From contig CACMMN010000004.1 of NCBI GenBank assembly GCA_902614905.1, forward strand, positions 1 to 64,000: 64,000 nucleotides of DNA, in the 5' to 3' direction. The DNA comes from an uncultured Pelagibacteraceae bacterium. Lineage in GTDB: Bacteria > Pseudomonadota > Alphaproteobacteria > Pelagibacterales > Pelagibacteraceae. The position numbers and the translations under genes were made by a program. Of this stretch, positions 59,873 through 64,000 are shown piece by piece; positions within the stretch are counted from its first letter, which is position 1, and every line of letters starts with the position of its first letter. A model generated the notes under the pieces. It ran no database searches and was not told where the DNA came from. It saw only the letters and a list, made by a program, of their open reading frames with translations.

Positions 59873-60560
59873 TTTGATTGAATTAAAAAATGTATCAAAA
59901 AATTATATTTCTTCAAAAAAAATAGAAGTTTTAAAAAATATTAATTATACATTTAAGTCGGGCAAAACATATTCTTTAATTGGTCCTTCAGGTTCAGGAA
60001 AGTCCACATTGCTTAACTTAATATCCTTAATAGATAAACCAACTAGCGGTTTTATAAAATTAGATAATGTTAAAATTAATGATAATGATATCGATCAAAG
60101 AGACAAAATAAGATCAAAAAAAATAGGTATTATTTACCAAGACAAAAATTTATTAGCTGATTTTACCACTTTAGAAAATGTGTATATGGCAAGATTATCA
60201 TTAAATAATAATAAAAAAAAAGCAGTTGTAGATGCTAAAAATCTTTTGAAAAAAGTCGGTTTAGATAAAAGACTAAACCATTTCCCTAGTGAGTTATCTG
60301 GTGGCGAATCCCAGAGGGTTGCTATATCGAGAGCATTAATAAATTCACCTGATATAATTTTAGCAGATGAACCAACAGGAAATTTAGACAACAAAAATGC
60401 AAGAGATATATTCAATTTATTATTAGGCTTAAGAAATAAAAATAGAATTATAATATTTGCAACTCACAATAGATATTTTGCAGACATGTCCGACTGTAAA
60501 TTGAGTTTAATTGATGGTAAAATAATAACTGTCAATGCAAGAAACAAAAAAAGTTTTTAA
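59865..60560 (+). CDS. lolD: Lipoprotein-releasing system ATP-binding protein LolD
   Basis: Walker A GPSGSGKSTLLNLIS, signature LSGGESQRVAISRAL, Walker B IILADEPTGNLD. Confidence 0.93.
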   Translation: MNNLIELKNVSKNYISSKKIEVLKNINYTFKSGKTYSLIGPSGSGKSTLLNLISLIDKPTSGFIKLDNVKINDNDIDQRDKIRSKKIGIIYQDKNLLADFTTLENVYMARLSLNNNKKKAVVDAKNLLKKVGLDKRLNHFPSELSGGESQRVAISRALINSPDIILADEPTGNLDNKNARDIFNLLLGLRNKNRIIIFATHNRYFADMSDCKLSLIDGKIITVNARNKKSF

Positions 60561-63500
60561 TCACTATAAATTACATACACAGTATTCTATATGTGAAGGT
60601 GCTATTAAAATTGAAGATCTAGAAAAATTTTGCAAAAATAATAAAATCAACTCAATAGGTATTTCTGATACATCCAACCTTTGTGGTGTTTTGCAATTCT
60701 CAGAAACTGTCTCAAAATCAAAAACACAACCAATTATTGGATCCCAAATAAATTTTAAACATAAAGATTCAATAGGTTTAATTCCAATAATCGCCAAAAA
60801 CGACACTGGATACAAAAATATTGTAAAATTATCATCAAACTCATATTTAAATCATGAAACTTTTAACGAACCATTTTGTAAATTTAGCGACTTATCCCAG
60901 CACAAAGAAGGCTTGATAGTCACGCTCGGAGGATTAAATAGTTTAGCCGGACAATTATTTCAAAAAGATAAATTAAATGAATTGAAGGAAATTTATACTT
61001 TTTTAAAAGATCTATTGAATGAGAATTTCTACATAGAAATACAAAGACATGGTGATATTAATGAAAAAAATTTGGAGGCCTATAACCTAAAAATATCCAA
61101 AGAATTGAATATACCGCTAATAGCCTCTCACGAAGTTTATTATTTAGATAGAAATATTTATGATGCTCACGATGCTCTAATGTGTATCGGATCAAAAAAT
61201 TATATTAACGATAAAAATCGCTCAAGGCTTTCGGATAATCACTACTTTAAGAATAGCGATGAAATGATTAAGTTGTTTTCCGATTTACCAGAAGCATTAG
61301 AAAACAATTTTAATTTACATTTCAGATGTTGTTATAGACCTTTAAGTTCAAAACCGCTACTTCCGAATATTAGCTCAAAAAAAAATCTTTCTCCTGACGA
61401 TACTCTTAAAAAGGAGGCAGAAGAGGGTTTAAAATTTAGACTTAAAATAGATATAGAAAAAAAAAACAATGTTAAAATTAATGAATATGAGAAAAGACTG
61501 AAACATGAAATAAATATTATATGTAAAATGAAGTATGCTAGTTATTTCTTAATAGTTTCAGATTATATAAAATGGGCAAAAAATAATGGTATACCAGTTG
61601 GCCCAGGCAGAGGATCAGGCGCAGGCTCATTAGTTGCGTGGAGTTTATCAATTACTGATGTAGATCCTTTGAAATTTGATTTAATTTTTGAACGATTTCT
61701 TAATCCTGACAGAGTTTCCATGCCTGATTTTGATATCGATTTTTGTGAAGAAAAAAGAGATTTGGTATTTGAATATTTAAAAAAAAAATATCCAGACTCT
61801 GTTGCACATATAATAACATTTGGAAAACTTAAGGCACGAATGGTAATAAGAGACGTTGGAAGAGTTATGGGTTTACCTTATGGTTTTGTTGATAGCATTT
61901 GTAAAATGATACCTTTTGATCCATCAAGACCAATGAATTTAAACCAATGTATTAACTCTGAACCTAAGCTTCAAAAATTAATAAATGAAGACAAAAGAGT
62001 AGAAAGATTAATAAATTTATCTTTAAAACTTGAGGGACTAAATAGAAATTTTGCTACTCATGCCGCAGGCGTTGTTATTGCCGATAAAAAACTCTCAGAA
62101 ACGGTACCACTTTACAAAGACCCATCCGCAAATCTTTTATTACCATCTACTCAATTTGATATGTACTCTGCTGAAAATGCAGGCCTTATCAAATTTGATT
62201 TTTTGGGTTTAAAAACTTTAACAGTTATAAATAAGACACAAAATTTAGTTAAGAATAAATTAAATGATTTTGATATAAAAAATATAAAATACGATGACCA
62301 AAAAGTTTATCAACTTTTGTCTACAGGTAATACTGTAGGTTTGTTTCAATTAGAGAGCACTGGAATGCGAGAGGCATTAACTCAAATGAAACCAAATCAG
62401 TTAGAAGATATAATTGCATTAGTCGCTTTATACAGGCCTGGCCCAATGAGTAATATTTCAATATATAACGATTGCAAACATGGAAAGCGAGAACCTGATT
62501 ATTTACATCCAAAATTAGAAAAAATATTAAAACCAACACATGGAGTAATTATTTATCAGGAACAAGTAATGCAAATTGCACAAATTTTATCTGGTTTTTC
62601 TCCTGGAGAAGCAGATTTATTAAGAAGAGCTATGGGAAAAAAAAAAAGAGCAGAACTAGAAAGACAAAAAACTAGATTTGTAGAAGGAGCTTTTAAAAAT
62701 GGCATAAAAAAAGATATAGCAGCGGGTATATTCTTAAAGATAGAGCCTTTTGCTGAATATGGTTTTAACAAAAGTCATGCTGCAGCTTATGCAATTATCG
62801 CTTATCAAACTGCATATCTTAAAACATATTACCCCGAAGAATTTTTTGCTGCATCTATGTCTATGGAATTATCTAATCAAAAAAAACTTAGTGAATTTTG
62901 TGAAGAAATAAAAAGGTTAAAAATTAATATTATACGTCCTGATATAAACACATGTTTTACTGATTTTTATTCTAAAAATAATAACTTCTATTATGCATTA
63001 GGAGCTATAAAAAATGTAGGTTATGAGTCGATTACGAATATAGTTAAAGAAAGAAATAAAAATGGAAAATTCAAATCAGTCTTAGATTTTTTAAATAGAG
63101 TAAACCCTAAGGATATAAATAAATTACAATTAGAAGGTCTTACCAAGGCTGGAGCGTTTGATAGTATTACAAATAATAGAAGATCCTTTTATGAGGCAAT
63201 TCCAAATTTAATTCAAAAATCTAAAAACATTTTTGAAAATAAGTCTCAAAACCAAATAGATCTATTTTCTAAGAATGATAATAATGAAAATATTATAGAT
63301 GAAAAATCTGAGTGGAACTTTCAAAACAAGATGTTGAAGGAATTTGAAACAATAGGTTTTTATCTATCTGACCATCCATTAAATCAATATAAAAATATTT
63401 TTGATGAATATAATATAACCAAATACTCTGATTTTATTGCTGACCAAAATCAATCAGAAAGTATGGTGGCATCAACAATTTTAAAAATTCAAGAAAAAAA

Positions 63501-63927
63501 AACACAAAAAGGAACATCATATGCAATTATAAAATTTTCAGATTTGGGTAGTGTGTTTGAGCTTTTTGTTTTTTCTGATATCTTTGAATTAAATAGAGAG
63601 AATATAAAAGAAGGCAAGTCAGTAATAATAACCCTTTTTAAAAATTTTAATGATACTGAACAAAGAATAAGAGTTAATGTAAAAAAAATCATACCTTTAG
63701 ATGAAATTATTAATAAACCAATCAATTACTTAAAAATTAAAATATCAAAACTTGAAGAATTAGAGTTATTGTCAAAAATTTTAATTAATCAAGGAAATGT
63801 AGAGGTTGAGTTTGAGATGACAGATAAAGACAAAATATACAGACTTAAATTAAAAAAAAAACGATTTGTTGATAAAAACCTTTTAAATTCTATTAAAAAT
63901 CAAGGTATTTTAGCTACAATTTACTAA
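60535..63927 (+). CDS. dnaE: DNA polymerase III subunit alpha
   Basis: PHP-type N-terminus; VGPGRGSGAGSLVAWSLSITDVDPL, PDFDIDFCEEKRD, FATHAAGVVIADK, ALYRPGPM, EYGFNKSHAAAYAIIAYQTAYLK. Confidence 0.97.
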   Translation: MQETKKVFNHYKLHTQYSICEGAIKIEDLEKFCKNNKINSIGISDTSNLCGVLQFSETVSKSKTQPIIGSQINFKHKDSIGLIPIIAKNDTGYKNIVKLSSNSYLNHETFNEPFCKFSDLSQHKEGLIVTLGGLNSLAGQLFQKDKLNELKEIYTFLKDLLNENFYIEIQRHGDINEKNLEAYNLKISKELNIPLIASHEVYYLDRNIYDAHDALMCIGSKNYINDKNRSRLSDNHYFKNSDEMIKLFSDLPEALENNFNLHFRCCYRPLSSKPLLPNISSKKNLSPDDTLKKEAEEGLKFRLKIDIEKKNNVKINEYEKRLKHEINIICKMKYASYFLIVSDYIKWAKNNGIPVGPGRGSGAGSLVAWSLSITDVDPLKFDLIFERFLNPDRVSMPDFDIDFCEEKRDLVFEYLKKKYPDSVAHIITFGKLKARMVIRDVGRVMGLPYGFVDSICKMIPFDPSRPMNLNQCINSEPKLQKLINEDKRVERLINLSLKLEGLNRNFATHAAGVVIADKKLSETVPLYKDPSANLLLPSTQFDMYSAENAGLIKFDFLGLKTLTVINKTQNLVKNKLNDFDIKNIKYDDQKVYQLLSTGNTVGLFQLESTGMREALTQMKPNQLEDIIALVALYRPGPMSNISIYNDCKHGKREPDYLHPKLEKILKPTHGVIIYQEQVMQIAQILSGFSPGEADLLRRAMGKKKRAELERQKTRFVEGAFKNGIKKDIAAGIFLKIEPFAEYGFNKSHAAAYAIIAYQTAYLKTYYPEEFFAASMSMELSNQKKLSEFCEEIKRLKINIIRPDINTCFTDFYSKNNNFYYALGAIKNVGYESITNIVKERNKNGKFKSVLDFLNRVNPKDINKLQLEGLTKAGAFDSITNNRRSFYEAIPNLIQKSKNIFENKSQNQIDLFSKNDNNENIIDEKSEWNFQNKMLKEFETIGFYLSDHPLNQYKNIFDEYNITKYSDFIADQNQSESMVASTILKIQEKKTQKGTSYAIIKFSDLGSVFELFVFSDIFELNRENIKEGKSVIITLFKNFNDTEQRIRVNVKKIIPLDEIINKPINYLKIKISKLEELELLSKILINQGNVEVEFEMTDKDKIYRLKLKKKRFVDKNLLNSIKNQGILATIY

Positions 63928-64000
63928 TAAATTACTTGCCTTTGATTAATAAAATTAATAAAAAATCGAAAAAAACTCACACAGTTAGTGGTTAAAAACC

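Noticed and set aside
63928-64000. Possible promoter or leader after dnaE
   Set aside because: TTGCCT-N17-TAAAAA is a poor match and the downstream gene is outside the window.
1-64000. CRISPR arrays, IS elements, prophage, toxin-antitoxin or defence islands
   Set aside because: No spaced direct repeats, transposase, integrase or phage genes, or recognisable defence proteins seen on either strand.

Overview
The window is AT-rich and gene-dense, with very short intergenic spacers. Protein content and gene order look like a SAR11/Pelagibacterales-type alphaproteobacterial chromosome (inference; no phylogeny was run). I saw no CRISPR array, IS element, prophage or rRNA. Main blocks: (1) 1-11.8 kb, housekeeping and small accessory genes (bcp fragment, cutA, rhodanese, recX, cysQ, mnmA, metC, MFS, pabB-pabA-pabC, HIT). 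(2) 11.9-20.1 kb, an organosulfonate/sulfite block: aprM-aprB-aprA, an unknown ORF, an uncalled small membrane ORF and a TauE/SafE exporter, converging on suyB-suyA, with xsc divergent from suyA. (3) 20.1-30.1 kb, a tightly overlapping minus-strand set (GMC oxidoreductase, TerC, SDR, M23 peptidase, hydratase) divergent from a TRAP transporter, then an NCS1 permease and an SDR. A clear hairpin terminator lies between dctP and dctQ. (4) 30.1-34 kb, small accessory genes. (5) 34.0-40.2 kb, tRNA-Leu, tig-clpP-clpX-lon, tRNA-Val and tRNA-Asp. (6) 40.3-63.9 kb, an uninterrupted co-directional array nuoABCDEFGHIJKLMN-birA-coaX-rnj-DUF1467-proS-lolC/E-lolD-dnaE. Reading the gaps by hand gave seven genes or gene ends absent from the ORF track: a 27-aa highly basic peptide with a strong Shine-Dalgarno, a DUF3553-like protein, four small membrane/secreted ORFs, and the N-terminus of a peroxiredoxin at the left edge. 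The most interesting system-level reading is a sulfonate import, C-S cleavage and sulfite disposal module, possibly for isethionate and sulfolactate.
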